Program-made: the position numbers and the translations under genes
Source: Hyphomicrobiales bacterium
GTDB lineage: Bacteria > Pseudomonadota > Alphaproteobacteria > Rhizobiales > Rhizobiaceae
Direction: 5' to 3'
Assembly: GCA_900465665.1 (NCBI GenBank)
Contig: UBJO01000034.1
Location: 1-64,000, forward strand
Length of the DNA: 64,000 nucleotides
In this document: positions 10,984-19,865 of the stretch, in pieces
Layout: the number at the start of each line of letters is the position of its first letter
Position numbering within the stretch: position 1 is the stretch's first letter
The notes under the pieces: generated by a model
Seen by the model: the letters and a program-made list of their open reading frames with translations, nothing else
What the model was told of the DNA's origin: nothing
Database searches by the model: none

Positions 10984-11102
10984 GCCCGCAGACGCTTGCC
11001 GTTCATCAGCAAGCTTAGATGTGCATGAGAGGGCATCGGCATTGCCCCCAAGAGTGTTTCCCTGTAACCAGCGGAGACGAAAACGCTAGGAGAGCGGCAT
11101 AC

Positions 11103-11801
11103 ATGAGCTTGTTCAATACGGTACGCAACACGATCGTTCCGGTGCACAAGGAAGGTTATCCCTTCATCGCGGCCTTCTTCGTGGCCTCCCTCATTCTCGG
11201 CTGGATCTTCAAGCCGCTGTTCTGGATCGGCCTGATCCTGACGCTGTGGTGCGCCTATTTCTTCCGTGATCCGGAGCGCATGACGCCGCAGGACGACGAT
11301 CTGGTGATCTCGCCCGCAGACGGCAAGGTATCGTCCGTGCAGTTGGTCGTGCCGCCGGCGGAGCTCAATCTCGGCTCGGCCCCGATGCTGCGCATCTCCG
11401 TCTTCATGAACGTCTTCAACTGCCATGTGAACCGCGCGCCGATGCGCGGTCGCATCGTCAGCGTCAACTATCGCTCGGGAAGCTTCGTCAACGCCGAGCT
11501 CGACAAGGCCAGCGAAGACAATGAGCGCAACGGCCTCGTCATCGAAACCGCCCATGGCCAGATCGGCGTGGTGCAGATCGCCGGCCTCGTGGCGCGCCGC
11601 ATTCTCTGCTGGGCCAACGCCAATGAACCGCTGGATGCCGGCGAGCGCTTCGGCCTGATCCGCTTCGGCTCGCGCCTCGACATCTTCCTTCCCGAGGGCG
11701 CGCAGCCGCGCGTCACGCTCGGCCAGACGGCCATCGCGGGCGAAACGGTGCTGGCCGAATTCGGCTCCGCCAAGGGCCCTGTCGTCAGCCGCCGCGCCTG
11801 A
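11103..11801 (+). CDS. psd: Phosphatidylserine decarboxylase proenzyme
   Basis: This 232-aa member of the short (archaeal-type) phosphatidylserine decarboxylase group makes phosphatidylethanolamine at the inner membrane. The hydrophobic N-terminus (residues 20-52) anchors it. The conserved self-cleavage site is RFGSR, where Ser190 should become the pyruvoyl group. [13 protein letters not shown] is the conserved His-containing block. I start at ATG 11103 with AGGAGAG 7 bases upstream; upstream in-frame sequence does not resemble the family. pssA, its substrate supplier, follows after 20 bases, so the two form a phosphatidylethanolamine operon. Confidence 0.93.
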   Translation: MSLFNTVRNTIVPVHKEGYPFIAAFFVASLILGWIFKPLFWIGLILTLWCAYFFRDPERMTPQDDDLVISPADGKVSSVQLVVPPAELNLGSAPMLRISVFMNVFNCHVNRAPMRGRIVSVNYRSGSFVNAELDKASEDNERNGLVIETAHGQIGVVQIAGLVARRILCWANANEPLDAGERFGLIRFGSRLDIFLPEGAQPRVTLGQTAIAGETVLAEFGSAKGPVVSRRA

Positions 11802-11821
11802 GAACCACTAGGAGCGCGATC

Positions 11822-12670
11822 ATGGAAACGCCCTTCCCGCCTTTCGAACCCAATGGCCCACCCGATGATTCGGGTCGTGGTCCTCGGCTTCGCGAGATTC
11901 CATTGCGGCTGGTCGTTCCCAACCTGATCACCATCCTTGCCATCTGCGCCGGCCTGACCGGCATTCGGCTCGCCTTCGAAAACCGCTACGAGCTAGCCGT
12001 CGGCATGGTTCTGGTCGCCGCCTTCCTCGATGGCATCGATGGGCGCGTCGCGCGACTGATGAAGGCGACGTCGAAGTTCGGCGCGCAGATGGATTCGCTG
12101 GCGGATATCGTCAATTTCGGCGTTGCACCGGCGCTGGTCGTCTATGTCTTCGCGCTGGATCAGGCGCGCTCGCTCGGCTGGATCGCAGCTCTCATCTATG
12201 CCATCGCTGCCGGCCTGCGGCTGGCGCGCTTCAATGTGATGTCTGAGCGCGAGAACAAGGCGAGCTGGCAGTCTGAATATTTCGTCGGCGTGCCCGCGCC
12301 TGCCGGCGCCATGCTGGTGCTTCTGCCGGTCTATCTCGGCTTCCTCGGGATGACCACCGACAAGACCTTCGGCTATCTCTCGGCCGCCTACACGGTACTC
12401 ATCGCCTTCCTGCTCATCAGCCGCCTGCCGGTGTGGTCCGGCAAGTCCGAGGGCACCAAGCTTCGGCGTGATCTGGTGCTACCGATGATGCTTGGCGTGG
12501 TGCTTTACGTCGCCATGCTCTCCAGTTTCACCTGGGAAGTCATGTCGCTCACCGCCGTGGTCTACCTCTGCACGCTGCCGTTCGGCGCTCGCAAATGGAA
12601 GCGCAAATACGGGACGCTGACGATCGAAGAGCCGGGCGTCGGCGAAGACGATATCGGCCGTCACATCTGA
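11822..12670 (+). CDS. pssA: CDP-diacylglycerol-serine O-phosphatidyltransferase
   Basis: This 282-aa integral membrane enzyme makes phosphatidylserine from CDP-diacylglycerol and serine. The CDP-alcohol phosphotransferase motif is complete: D70, D73-G74, A77-R78, G87, D91, D95 in FLDGIDGRVARLM and GAQMDSLAD. About eight hydrophobic segments follow the acidic N-terminus. It is the membrane-bound type II enzyme, unlike the E. coli phospholipase-D-type enzyme. It follows psd directly and completes the pathway to phosphatidylethanolamine. Confidence 0.93.
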   Translation: METPFPPFEPNGPPDDSGRGPRLREIPLRLVVPNLITILAICAGLTGIRLAFENRYELAVGMVLVAAFLDGIDGRVARLMKATSKFGAQMDSLADIVNFGVAPALVVYVFALDQARSLGWIAALIYAIAAGLRLARFNVMSERENKASWQSEYFVGVPAPAGAMLVLLPVYLGFLGMTTDKTFGYLSAAYTVLIAFLLISRLPVWSGKSEGTKLRRDLVLPMMLGVVLYVAMLSSFTWEVMSLTAVVYLCTLPFGARKWKRKYGTLTIEEPGVGEDDIGRHI

Positions 12671-12829
12671 CGATTCCCCAGCAATCCTGACCTGTCCCGC
12701 TCCGCTCAAGCCTCGCGAATTATGGTTTGGCGACACAAATCATGATGTGTCTTGCCTCCATTTTGTCGCTATTTCGGGCAAAAGAGCAATAAATATAAGA
12801 GTCTAGGGACAGAAGTTAAGGAGAGTAAC

Positions 12830-12967
12830 GTGACCCCGAAGAAGACGAATGTGGAACAGCCTGCAAAGACCGATCTCAGCGCGCACTACCGCCCGCTCGG
12901 CCTGAAGGCAGTTCTGGCTGCGGCGCTGATGCTGAAGAAGCCGGCACTCGCGAAGAAGATCGCCTGA
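12830..12967 (+). CDS. Small basic protein, 45 aa
   Basis: A GTG at 12830 lies 5 bases after AAGGAGA and opens a 45-codon frame. The product has a polar lysine-rich N-terminus, a short alanine/leucine-rich hydrophobic stretch (LKAVLAAALML) and a basic end (KKPALAKKIA). The stop directly abuts the stop of the opposite lysE gene, with no space between them. The good ribosome site and the 160-base upstream region, enough for a promoter, support a real gene. I do not recognise a function; the amphipathic, basic shape suggests membrane or nucleic-acid association. Confidence 0.6.
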   Translation: MTPKKTNVEQPAKTDLSAHYRPLGLKAVLAAALMLKKPALAKKIA

Positions 12968-13588
12968 TCACGACGTCAGGACACGGGCGCCGAGGCTGAT
13001 GGCCAGAAGCGCCATGACGATGCCGATGAGCACGTCGAGAACCCGCCATGCGGCGGGTTTGGCAAAGACCGGTTGCAGCAGACGCGCACCGTAGCCCAGA
13101 CCGAAAAACCAGATGAATGACGCAGCCGCGGCCCCGAGGCCATAAGCCAGGCGATCCGCACCGTGATAGGCGGCAGACAGGCTGCCGAGCAGAACGACCG
13201 TGTCGAGATAGACGTGCGGATTGAGGAAAGTGAAGGCCAGGCACGTGGCCACCGCCGCCTTCAGCCCCAACGGCTCCGGCGTTCCCGCCTCGATGGCGCC
13301 GGGGTGAAGCGCGCGCCGGAATGCCATGAACGAGTAAGTGCCGAGAAACAGCATGCCTCCGAGGCTGACGACGGTAATCAGCGTCGGCGATTGCGAGACG
13401 AGCGTGCCGAGACCGGCGACGCCTGCTGCAATCAGCAGCGCATCCGACAGGGCGCAGATCAGGCACAGGATGAAGACATGCGAGCGCAGCAATCCCTGCC
13501 TCAGAATGAATGCGTTCTGGGCGCCGATGGCGATGATGAGGGAAGCGCCGAGGAAGAGACCGGAGAGCGCGGCCGAAATGGAGAACAT
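12968..13588 (-). CDS. LysE/ArgO family amino-acid exporter
   Basis: This 206-aa inner-membrane protein has six hydrophobic segments. The N-terminal block (LFLGASLIIAIGAQNAFILRQG) and FLNPHVYLDT are typical of LysE/ArgO exporters of basic amino acids. The ATG at 13588 is chosen because the family begins at MFSISAALSG; the open frame continues far upstream without homology. LysE genes are usually controlled by an adjacent LysG/ArgP regulator; none is present here. The substrate (lysine or arginine) is inferred. Confidence 0.88.
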   Translation of the reverse strand: MFSISAALSGLFLGASLIIAIGAQNAFILRQGLLRSHVFILCLICALSDALLIAAGVAGLGTLVSQSPTLITVVSLGGMLFLGTYSFMAFRRALHPGAIEAGTPEPLGLKAAVATCLAFTFLNPHVYLDTVVLLGSLSAAYHGADRLAYGLGAAAASFIWFFGLGYGARLLQPVFAKPAAWRVLDVLIGIVMALLAISLGARVLTS

Positions 13589-13625
13589 GTGATTTTCCGG
13601 ATGTGACTGCGGTGGGAATATAGAA

Positions 13626-14390
13626 TCAGAAGAAGCTGAGCTGGCCGTCATCCGGCTTTTTCTTGTCAGCGGGCGGCAGCGGCTTTTCCAGCGGCACCGG
13701 TGTCTGCAGGTCCTCGCCCATGTTGGCCACCTTGTTGACCTTGTCGGAGACCGGTATCGCCTCGAAGAAATCTTCCTCGACCGGCCGCATGAGATCGGCC
13801 ACCTCGCGCGGTTCCTGGGTCTTGCAATCGAGCCAACGGGTGAAATCCTCGGGCTTGATGACGACAGGCATGCGGTCGTGGATCGGGGAGATCGCGGCGT
13901 TGGCTGATGTCGTGAGGATCGCGCCCGTATCCACTTCGGAACCATCGGCCGAGGACCATGTTTCCATGAGCCCTGCAAAGGCGACCACGCCGCCGTGGCG
14001 CGGCTTGATCCAATAGGCCTGCGATTTCTCGCCGCTCTGCTTCGAAGGGCGATGCCATTCGTAGAAGCCGGAGGCTGGAATAAGCACGCGGCGATGGCGC
14101 ATGGCGGCGCGGAACGATGCCTTGCCGATCGCCGTTTCCGAGCGGGCGTTGATGAGAAGCGGAAATGCCTTGGGGTCTTTCACCCAGCCGGGCGTGAAGC
14201 CCCAGCGAACGAGAAGCGCCCGGCGGTCCGGCAGGTTGCTTCCCCGCTCCTGTCCCTCACCTGAAACAACCACCAGGATCGGCTGAGTCGGCGCGATGTT
14301 GAAGCGCGCGGGGAAATCCTCAAGGTCGAGGATACCCAGAACTTCCTTCAGCTCCTCGGGGGATATGGTCAGGGCGTAGCGTCCACACAT
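13626..14390 (-). CDS. SOS response-associated peptidase (SRAP/YedK/HMCES family)
   Basis: This 254-aa protein shields abasic sites in single-stranded DNA by forming a thiazolidine crosslink through Cys2. The start MCGRY supplies the essential cysteine after Met removal. NIAPTQ, INARSET, GFYEW (catalytic Glu) and IHDRMPV (His) are the other family landmarks. It has a C-terminal extension rich in Pro, Lys and Asp, longer than in E. coli YedK (222 aa). No LexA box was recognised upstream. It is probably monocistronic. Confidence 0.92.
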   Translation of the reverse strand: MCGRYALTISPEELKEVLGILDLEDFPARFNIAPTQPILVVVSGEGQERGSNLPDRRALLVRWGFTPGWVKDPKAFPLLINARSETAIGKASFRAAMRHRRVLIPASGFYEWHRPSKQSGEKSQAYWIKPRHGGVVAFAGLMETWSSADGSEVDTGAILTTSANAAISPIHDRMPVVIKPEDFTRWLDCKTQEPREVADLMRPVEEDFFEAIPVSDKVNKVANMGEDLQTPVPLEKPLPPADKKKPDDGQLSFF

Positions 14391-14453
14391 GCCAATCTAT
14401 TTGCACCCTGCCCTCTCAGGGTCAAGGACCGGTTAGGTATGGCGATCCTCGCA

Positions 14454-14774
14454 TCAACCTCTCGGCGCGAAGAGGATGATCGCGGTGCCCGCGAAGCAGA
14501 CAAGGGCGCCGCTGATGTCCCATCTGTCAGGAACGCGGTGTTCAACAAGCCAGAGCCAGATTAGCGAGGCGACGATATAGATGCCGCCATAGGCCGCGAA
14601 GGTGCGGCCCGCCGCTTCGCTCGGCACCAGCGTCAGGAGCCAGGCGAACAGCGCCAGCGACACCATGCCGGGCGCCAGCCACCAGATCGGCTTTCCCATG
14701 CGCAGCCATGCCCAGAAAGCGAAGCAACCGGCAATCTCGAAGAGGGCCGCGGCGGCGTAGATGATATAAGTCAC
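14454..14774 (-). CDS. UPF0060 (YnfA family) small membrane protein
   Basis: This 106-aa protein has four hydrophobic segments. It matches UPF0060 in the opening ([20 protein letters not shown]) and in [17 protein letters not shown] and DRWDISGA. The start is GTG at 14774, since upstream codons carry no family similarity. The function of the family is unproven; small drug-resistance-like transport has been suggested. It diverges from the NUDIX gene. Confidence 0.85.
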   Translation of the reverse strand: MTYIIYAAAALFEIAGCFAFWAWLRMGKPIWWLAPGMVSLALFAWLLTLVPSEAAGRTFAAYGGIYIVASLIWLWLVEHRVPDRWDISGALVCFAGTAIILFAPRG

Positions 14775-14868
14775 GGCAGGTGCCTTCGAATCGCTTGGAT
14801 CAGATAGTTTTCCTAAGTGAGATAGGCACGCGACGGCGATCACCGGCAAGCAACAAACGGCATTTCTG

Positions 14869-15288
14869 ATGACTTCCAATCTGACAGCTGCATCTTCCGC
14901 GATTCTCGAGCGCGACGGGCGCTTCCTGCTGGTGCTTCGACGCAATCCGCCATCGGCGGACATGTACGCCTTTCCGGGCGGCAGGGCGGAGCTTGGGGAA
15001 ACGCCGGATCAGACCGCGTTGCGCGAGTTCGAGGAGGAGACGGGTATCCGTGCCCGCAACCCCGAGATCTTCGCCACCTATGATTTGAAACAGCATGGCG
15101 CGGACGGACGGCTGACCAGCCACTTCTTTCTTTCGGTTTTCCGCGTCGAGGCAGATGCCGATTCGGTTGCCGTGGCGGCCGACGATGCGGCGGCGCTCGG
15201 TTGGTTCACGGTTGATGAGATTCGCCGGCTGCCGACGCCGCAAAGCGTGCTTGAGTGCGCCGAACGGCTGGCGACAGCCACGGAATGA
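14869..15288 (+). CDS. NUDIX hydrolase (ADP-ribose pyrophosphatase-like)
   Basis: This 139-aa protein has a complete Nudix box, G38-x5-E44-x7-R52-E53-F54-x-E56-E57-x-G59-I60. It hydrolyses some nucleoside diphosphate derivative; the substrate cannot be read from the sequence. The [12 protein letters not shown] segment after the box is compatible with ADP-ribose or NADH-type pyrophosphatases. The next gene, a TIGR02301 protein, begins about 70 bases downstream on the same strand. Confidence 0.9.
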   Translation: MTSNLTAASSAILERDGRFLLVLRRNPPSADMYAFPGGRAELGETPDQTALREFEEETGIRARNPEIFATYDLKQHGADGRLTSHFFLSVFRVEADADSVAVAADDAAALGWFTVDEIRRLPTPQSVLECAERLATATE

Positions 15289-15361
15289 GGAAGGGGAATA
15301 AGCAAGGGGAAAGGCAACCCCGCACCTTGTCCCCGTCATCTTCAGGGTGTCCAATACGCAC

Positions 15362-15793
15362 ATGATTCCCCTTCACCGCGTTTTGTTGTGTGTTGTTCTT
15401 GGCGTCTCCACGGCGATACCGACATTTGTCTCGGCGCAGGGGCCGACAGCGGTTGCGCCGGACGAACCGGTCGCGCCGAAGGATGTCACCGTTCCCTATG
15501 ACGACAAGCTTGGCCGGTTGGCCGAGGTGCTCGGGTCGGTGCATTATCTGAGAACGCTCTGCAAGGCTCAGAACGGCGAGGAATGGCGGGTGCGAATGCA
15601 GCAACTGCTTGATTCTGAAGCGAAAGATGAGCCCGCACGGAAAGAGAAACTGACGGCGGCCTTCAATCGCGGATACCGCGCCTTTGCCTCCGTTTATACC
15701 GATTGCACACCGGCGGCGATCATGGCAGAAGAACGCTACCGTAACGAAGGCGCAACACTCGCCACGGAAATTACGTCACGCTTTGGAAATTAA
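15362..15793 (+). CDS. TIGR02301 family exported protein
   Basis: This protein of about 143 aa has an N-terminal signal peptide (hydrophobic residues 5-25, ending FVSAQG) and a conserved region with LGRLAEVLGSVHYLRTLC, EEWRVRMQQLL and AFNRGYRAFASVY, typical of the alphaproteobacterial TIGR02301 family. Two cysteines (in TLCKAQ and TDCTPA) could form a disulfide in the periplasm. The function is unknown. The ATG at 15362 is preferred but has a weak ribosome site; a GTG at 15347 is possible. A CtrA-type box overlaps the stop codon. Confidence 0.78.
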   Translation: MIPLHRVLLCVVLGVSTAIPTFVSAQGPTAVAPDEPVAPKDVTVPYDDKLGRLAEVLGSVHYLRTLCKAQNGEEWRVRMQQLLDSEAKDEPARKEKLTAAFNRGYRAFASVYTDCTPAAIMAEERYRNEGATLATEITSRFGN

Positions 15794-15805
15794 CGATAAA
15801 TTAAC
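15790..15805. promoter_or_regulatory. CtrA-type box TTAA-N7-TTAAC
   Basis: TTAACGATAAATTAAC matches the full CtrA consensus exactly with a 7-base spacer. It overlaps the stop codon of the upstream gene and lies about 90 bases before the likely start of the next small gene, within promoter range. Binding is inferred from the motif alone. Confidence 0.5.
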
Positions 15806-15893
15806 CTCTTTTTACAGGGGGACGTGTCGTTTTGGGAAAAGGCTGATAGTGTTGTTAACCAGACAGTAAGGCATGCAGTTCGAGGAAAAGCTA

Positions 15894-16151
15894 ATGGAAC
15901 CGAGCCTCAACGACATCGACGACATGATCGTCCACGAAAAGATGCAGGCGGCGCTGGAGTACCATAACGAAGCCTGGGCCGACGGCATGGCCGACGGTAT
16001 CGAACCCGAGATCATCGCCGACACGGCGATCATTCACGCGCTTCGCGAAACCATTCGCCTGCACGGCGAAAAGAACGCGGAAGCCTTGCTGGAATCGTTG
16101 CGAGAACGCATGCTGGCCGGTGAGTTTTCTCCGACCCGCACCCTGCAATAA
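15894..16151 (+). CDS. Conserved acidic hypothetical protein, 85 aa
   Basis: This is a small acidic, mostly helical protein with no signal peptide and no recognised domain. The likely start is ATG 15894, with GAGG 8 bases upstream; an in-frame ATG at 15873 would add seven residues. It contains ADGMADGIEPEIIADTAI and a helix-rich C-terminus. The CtrA-type box 90 bases upstream may place it in the cell-cycle regulon. The next gene follows after 13 bases, so the two may be cotranscribed. Confidence 0.65.
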   Translation: MEPSLNDIDDMIVHEKMQAALEYHNEAWADGMADGIEPEIIADTAIIHALRETIRLHGEKNAEALLESLRERMLAGEFSPTRTLQ

Positions 16152-16164
16152 CACAGAGAGTTCC

Positions 16165-16902
16165 ATGCGCACCGATATGAACAATGCTTCGCGGCCCGCG
16201 ATCGCGCCGCTTTTGCTTGCAATCAGCCTCGGTGCCAGCAGCCTGATGAGCGCCCCATCGGCGTTTGCGCTGTCGGAGCTGCAAAAGACCCCCACCGCTT
16301 CCGACGGCACATCAACCGACAAGCCACCGAGCGCGCCCGACGCATCGTCAGGCGTGCCGGCCCCCGGCCCTGTGATCAGCAAGCCGGCGGGCCAGAGCCC
16401 CGACACGACGCCTGGCGCGCAGGACAGCTCCAAGCCGGTCGAGGTTCTCTACGACATCAGCAAGGTGCCGGAACCGGTTCGCCACATGCGCGAGCAGATC
16501 GTCGAAGCGGCCGCCTCCGGCGATCTCGAGCGGCTGCGGCCGCTGTTCGGCACCGGCGCCACGCAGACTCAGGTCAGCGTCGGCGAGGCAACCGACGATC
16601 CGATCGGCGCCCTGAAGGATCTCTCGGGCGACCCTGATGGCGACGAGATCCTGGCGATCATTCTCGACATCATCTCGACGGGCTTCGTCCATGTCGGACA
16701 GGGTACGGCTGACGAGATGTATGTCTGGCCCTACTTCGCTGAGAAGGACCTGAAGAAGCTGACGCCGCCCGAGCGTGTCGAGCTCTTGCGCATCGTCACG
16801 GCAGGCGATCTTGCGGACATGCAGGAATTCGGCGGCTACAATTTCTATCGCCTCGGCATCACCGCCGACGGCAAATGGAAGTTCTTCACCGCCGGCGACT
16901 GA
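16165..16902 (+). CDS. Exported hypothetical protein with Pro/Ser/Thr-rich linker
   Basis: This 245-aa protein has a probable signal peptide (hydrophobic IAPLLLAISLGASSLM, cleavage near AFALSE). A low-complexity Pro/Ser/Asp linker follows up to about residue 85, then a folded domain with VPEPVRHMREQIVEAA, ATDDPIGALKDLSGD and the terminal FYRLGITADGKWKFF. I do not recognise a characterised family. It lies 13 bases after the small acidic gene and 60 bases before the ygfZ-like gene on the same strand. It is probably periplasmic. Confidence 0.72.
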   Translation: MRTDMNNASRPAIAPLLLAISLGASSLMSAPSAFALSELQKTPTASDGTSTDKPPSAPDASSGVPAPGPVISKPAGQSPDTTPGAQDSSKPVEVLYDISKVPEPVRHMREQIVEAAASGDLERLRPLFGTGATQTQVSVGEATDDPIGALKDLSGDPDGDEILAIILDIISTGFVHVGQGTADEMYVWPYFAEKDLKKLTPPERVELLRIVTAGDLADMQEFGGYNFYRLGITADGKWKFFTAGD

Positions 16903-16962
16903 TGCTTGCGATCCCCGCTCCGACGACATACTTCTGAGCGATAACAACGCGACAGGTGCGCC

Positions 16963-17799
16963 ATGCCAGCCGTATTTCTGAAAGACCGCGCGCTCATCCG
17001 TGTGAGCGGCGCCGAGGCACAGTCCTTTCTGCAGAACCTCATCACCACCGACATCGTGTCGCTGGATGCAGCCGAAGCGCGTCCCGGTGCATTGCTGACG
17101 CCGCAGGGCAAGATCCTGTTCGACTTCATGATCTGGCGCGATGGCGACGACTTCATCATCGAGACGGACGAGAGCCAGCGCGAGGCGCTGACGAAGCGGC
17201 TGACGATGTACAAGCTGCGCGCTGCTGTTGCACTTGCCGCAGAGGGCAATGGCGTGACCGTCTCCTGGGATGACGCTTCGAGTGAGGGCTTCAGGGACAG
17301 CCGATTCGCCACGGCTGGCATCGACGTTTTCCGCCGTCCGGGCGAGCACGGCAGCGACGATGTCGCGCTTTACGACGCGCTGCGCGCCGCGCATGGCGTC
17401 GCCGTATCCGGCTCCGACTACGCGCTTCAGGACGCCTTTCCGCATGACGTGCTGATGGACCTGAACGGCGGGCTCTCGTTCAAAAAGGGCTGCTATGTCG
17501 GCCAGGAAGTGGTCTCGCGCATGCAGCACCGGGGAACGGCGCGTCGTCGCGTCGTGACCGTGAGCAGCACCGAGCCGCTTCCCGCCTCCGGCACCGAAAT
17601 CACTGCCAACGGCAAGCCTGTCGGCACACTTGGCTCGGTCTCGGGACATGGCGGGCTGGCTATCGTCCGAATCGATCGCGCCGGTGAGGCCATGTCTTCT
17701 GGCACGCCGCTGCTTGCCGGCGACGTCACCGTGACGGTTGCGCTGCCCGCATGGTCCGCGCTCGTCTTTCCGGCCGCCTCCGACGAGGCCAGCGCTTGA
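16963..17799 (+). CDS. ygfZ: YgfZ/GcvT-domain folate-binding protein
   Basis: This 278-aa protein is of the YgfZ (Iba57-like) family, which uses tetrahydrofolate to support repair and assembly of some iron-sulfur enzymes. The diagnostic motif KGCYVGQE (residues 175-182) contains the essential Cys177. The N-terminal half matches the GcvT-like fold (RALIRVSGAEAQSFLQNLI). The stop codon overlaps the next start (TTGA), and the gene after that overlaps too, so three genes are coupled. Confidence 0.9.
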   Translation: MPAVFLKDRALIRVSGAEAQSFLQNLITTDIVSLDAAEARPGALLTPQGKILFDFMIWRDGDDFIIETDESQREALTKRLTMYKLRAAVALAAEGNGVTVSWDDASSEGFRDSRFATAGIDVFRRPGEHGSDDVALYDALRAAHGVAVSGSDYALQDAFPHDVLMDLNGGLSFKKGCYVGQEVVSRMQHRGTARRRVVTVSSTEPLPASGTEITANGKPVGTLGSVSGHGGLAIVRIDRAGEAMSSGTPLLAGDVTVTVALPAWSALVFPAASDEASA

Positions 17800-18398
17800 C
17801 GACGAAGGCTCCCCGCGCCTGGCAGCGCATGCTTTCCGGGCGCAGGCTCGATCTGCTTGACCCCTCGCCTCTCGATGTCGAGGTGAGCGACATTGCCCAC
17901 GGCCTGGCGCGCGTTGCCCGCTGGAACGGGCAGACATCGGGCGATCACGCCTTTTCCGTCGCGCAGCACAGCCTCGTGGTCGAAGACATCTTCCGGCGGC
18001 TGAACGAGGCGACGCCAGACCAGTGCCTGATGGCGCTGCTTCATGATGCGCCGGAATACGTGATCGGCGACATGATCTCGCCCTTCAAATCCGTGGTCGG
18101 TGGCGGTTACAAGACCGTCGAGAAAAGGCTTGAAGCGGCGATCCACCTGCGGTTCGGCCTGCCGCCGCATGCGTCCCGTGAGCTCAAGGACAACATCAAG
18201 AAGGCCGATACGATCGCGGCCTATTTCGAGGCCTCACATCTGGCCGGCTTCAGCGCCAGCGAGGCGCAGAAGCTTTTCGGCCAGCCGCGCGGCATCACCA
18301 AAGAGATGCTCTTGTTGACGCCGCTACCGGCGATCGAGGCGCAGCGGCTGTTCTGCGAGCGCTTCGCCGTGATCGACGGCCTGCGGGGCAAGCCATGA
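17796..18398 (+). CDS. HD-domain phosphohydrolase (YfbR-like)
   Basis: This protein of about 200 aa resembles 5'-nucleotidase YfbR-type HD proteins. Metal ligands are visible in GDHAFSVAQHS, LMALLHDAPEYVIGD and KKADTIAAYFEA. YfbR dephosphorylates deoxyribonucleoside monophosphates; that substrate is inferred. The chosen TTG start at 17796 overlaps the ygfZ stop as TTGA; the next ATG is at 17829, so the N-terminus is uncertain by 11 residues. The stop overlaps the phosphatase start as ATGA. Confidence 0.78.
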   Translation: MTTKAPRAWQRMLSGRRLDLLDPSPLDVEVSDIAHGLARVARWNGQTSGDHAFSVAQHSLVVEDIFRRLNEATPDQCLMALLHDAPEYVIGDMISPFKSVVGGGYKTVEKRLEAAIHLRFGLPPHASRELKDNIKKADTIAAYFEASHLAGFSASEAQKLFGQPRGITKEMLLLTPLPAIEAQRLFCERFAVIDGLRGKP

Positions 18399-18916
18399 CC
18401 TCGATTGTCGTGACCCCGCTTGCGCGCATCGCCGAAATGGCAGTGCGGCACCGCGCCCGCGAAATGATCAGCCTGATGGCGAAGGAGCAGAGCTTCCATC
18501 GCCCGGCGGTCATCCAGGCACACCGGCATCTGTTGCTCCACATGAACGACATCGCCTTCAAGGGCACGGGCAATCTCGTGGCGCCGGATGAGACGCATGT
18601 GCGGGAGATTATCGACTTTGCCGCTGAGTGGGATCAGACGACACCCCTCATCGTTCACTGCTGGATGGGCGTATCGCGCTCGCCGGCTGCGGCCGTGATC
18701 GCGGCCTTGTCGCTGAGGCCGAACCAGAGCGAAGAGGCCCTGGCGCAGCGCCTGCGCGCGGCCTCGCCCTATGCCACGCCGAACATGCGGATCATCGAGA
18801 TCGGCGACCAACTGCTTGGCCGCGATGGGCGGCTGGTAAAGGCGATCAAGGAGATCGGCCGTGGCGCCGACGCCGATGGAAACGCGCCGTTCGTGCTTGC
18901 GCTTGACGAAGCGTGA
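18395..18916 (+). CDS. Protein tyrosine phosphatase-like protein
   Basis: This 173-aa protein carries the phosphatase loop HCWMGVSRS, in which Cys89 and Arg95 satisfy the C-x5-R signature. An upstream Asp in HLLLHMNDIA may be the general acid. It resembles small rhizobial tyrosine/dual-specificity phosphatases. Physiological substrates are unknown. It is third in the coupled run with ygfZ and the HD gene, which may only reflect shared transcription. Confidence 0.83.
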   Translation: MTSIVVTPLARIAEMAVRHRAREMISLMAKEQSFHRPAVIQAHRHLLLHMNDIAFKGTGNLVAPDETHVREIIDFAAEWDQTTPLIVHCWMGVSRSPAAAVIAALSLRPNQSEEALAQRLRAASPYATPNMRIIEIGDQLLGRDGRLVKAIKEIGRGADADGNAPFVLALDEA

Positions 18917-18998
18917 CGGTTTTAAACGGTTGACGCGCCTGCCTTCTGTCCCATCTACGCAGGTCAACCGATAATCATTTCAGATATTTGGCGAGATC

Positions 18999-19808
18999 AT
19001 GGAACAACAGGCAACCGACGTAATCGTGGCAACCCGAACGGCTCTGAGCCAGGCGAGCGCGCTTGCGGTCCAATATTCTTTCTCCATCCTCGGCGCGCTG
19101 ATCCTGCTGGTCTTGGGCTGGTTGATGGCGAGCTTCGTCAGCCGCTGGGCGTTCGAGGGCATTTCGCGGGTGCGTGGGATCGACGAGACGCTGGCGCGCT
19201 TCTTCACCAATGTCCTGCACTACGCGCTGCTGATTCTTGTCTTCATCACCGTGCTCGGGCAGTTCGGCGTGCAGACGGCCTCGATCATCGCGGCTCTTGG
19301 CGCGGCCGGTTTGGCCATCGGCCTGGCATTGCAAGGTACGCTGCAGAATATCGCTGCGGGCATCATGCTGCTGATCCTGCGGCCGTTCCGGGTCGGCGAA
19401 TATATCGCGACGGGCAGTGTCGCCGGGACCGTGCGTGAGATCGGGCTGTTCGCCACCGAGTTCCGCACCGCCGACGGGCTCTATCTGCTGGCGCCGAACT
19501 CGACGCTCTGGAATACGCCGATCACCAATTACAGCCGCGAGAAGACGCGCAAGAACGATCTCACCATCAATGTGCGGGCCGGCGACGATGTCGATCTGGC
19601 GATGAAGACGCTGACGGATATCGCCAAGGCCGATTCGCGGGTGGAGAAATCGCCGCAGCCGAAGACGTATATCGACGCGGTGACCTCGGACAAGATCACT
19701 CTGACGCTGCGCTATTGGGCGAAGACCGGCGAATGGGACGATGCGCGCCGAGAGATTCTCGGCCGAGTGAAGGCGAGCTTCGACGAGAAGGGCCTGCCAA
19801 TCCTGTAA
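18999..19808 (+). CDS. mscS: Small-conductance mechanosensitive channel (MscS family)
   Basis: This 269-aa inner-membrane channel has about three transmembrane helices (near 25-45, 70-90 and 95-125). The pore-lining TM3 is glycine/alanine rich (AALGAAGLAIGLALQGTLQN), followed by the beta domain motif GEYIATGSVAGTVREIGLF and PNSTLWNTPITNYS. It would release solutes on hypo-osmotic shock. Length is close to E. coli MscS (286 aa). A hairpin directly downstream reads as the terminator of the opposite sodC gene. Confidence 0.92.
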   Translation: MEQQATDVIVATRTALSQASALAVQYSFSILGALILLVLGWLMASFVSRWAFEGISRVRGIDETLARFFTNVLHYALLILVFITVLGQFGVQTASIIAALGAAGLAIGLALQGTLQNIAAGIMLLILRPFRVGEYIATGSVAGTVREIGLFATEFRTADGLYLLAPNSTLWNTPITNYSREKTRKNDLTINVRAGDDVDLAMKTLTDIAKADSRVEKSPQPKTYIDAVTSDKITLTLRYWAKTGEWDDARREILGRVKASFDEKGLPIL

Positions 19809-19840
19809 AAAAGAGTGGCCGCCAATCCGGCGGCCACCTC
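19805..19840 (-). terminator. Rho-independent terminator of sodC
   Basis: GTGGCCGCC / GGCGGCCAC (19815-19823 and 19829-19837) forms a perfect 9-bp stem. On the minus strand it is followed by CTCTTTTTT. The plus side lacks a T-run, so it serves mainly sodC. Confidence 0.8.
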
Positions 19841-19865
19841 TATCACTGCCATCGCAGAGCGAATG

